Source: CAYYGL01 sp964471235 (GTDB lineage Bacteria > Calditrichota > Calditrichia > RBG-13-44-9 > J075). From it: a stretch of 15,676 nucleotides of DNA. The DNA lies in the NCBI GenBank assembly GCA_964471235.1, contig CAYYGL010000111.1:1-15676 (forward strand). Direction: 5' to 3'. The notes beneath the pieces are model-generated. The model saw only the letters and a list, made by a program, of their open reading frames with translations, did not search any database and was not told where the DNA came from. Shown one piece after another: positions 15,652-15,676 of this stretch (position 1 is the first letter of the stretch; the number at the start of each line of letters is the position of its first letter). The position numbers and the translations under genes are program-made.

Positions 15652-15676
15652 CAAATGGATGGAAGGAAGAGCGACT

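Noticed and set aside
1..15676. CRISPR array, tRNA/rRNA, complete insertion sequence or prophage
   Set aside because: No regularly spaced repeats, no RNA gene pattern and no transposase or phage gene recognised.

Overview
The window looks like a chromosomal stretch from an uncultured or little-studied Gram-negative bacterium of the FCB superphylum, most likely the Calditrichota/KSB1/Ignavibacteria side. Three things point there. A secreted repeat protein ends in the 'YQNYPNPFNP...' FlgD-Ig/type IX-secretion-like sorting domain typical of those lineages. There is an LPS-type heptosyltransferase. There are also a lipoprotein and a protein ending in what looks like an outer-membrane beta-barrel. 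The lineage is an inference from these features; no rRNA or tRNA gene is present.

Layout. 122-568 (+) is a low-molecular-weight phosphatase-fold protein whose nucleophilic Cys is replaced by Ser. 672-884 (-) is a small coiled-coil protein. 1064-3167 (+) is a tight three-gene unit: a stand-alone response-regulator receiver, a family 9 glycosyltransferase and threonylcarbamoyl-AMP synthase. After a short gap comes a second phosphatase (3352-3840) with an intact active site. 3849-4553 (-) is an integral-membrane M50-type protease. 4883-9210 (+) is a two-gene unit: a DUF1232 membrane protein and a 1286-residue heparinase II/III-like polysaccharide lyase that continues into a putative C-terminal beta-barrel. 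9283-10191 (-) is a solitary DNA methyltransferase with a decayed gene just upstream (10197-10507). 10565-12226 (-) is an exported amidase-signature enzyme. 12436-13750 (+) is a secreted Asp-box repeat protein broken by an exact 7-bp tandem duplication. 14061-14480 (+) is a lipoprotein of unknown function and 14878-15651 (+) is a short-chain dehydrogenase.

How it fits together. Much of the window concerns the cell envelope: LPS core glycosylation, an exported lyase, an exported amidase, a surface repeat protein, a lipoprotein and a membrane protease. The strongest candidate for something undescribed is the lyase gene. The N-terminal two thirds carries the heparinase II/III catalytic residues, while the last ~400 residues alternate like transmembrane beta-strands and end in an aromatic residue. 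This suggests a lyase built into its own outer-membrane anchor or pore. The same gene lacks a normal start: the reading frame encoding its signal peptide opens at an ATA overlapping the upstream TAA stop, apparently an ATGA overlap changed by one base. Other points worth a second look are the Cys-to-Ser phosphatase, the 7-bp duplication and the remnant next to the methyltransferase. No CRISPR array, complete insertion sequence, prophage or RNA gene was recognised.
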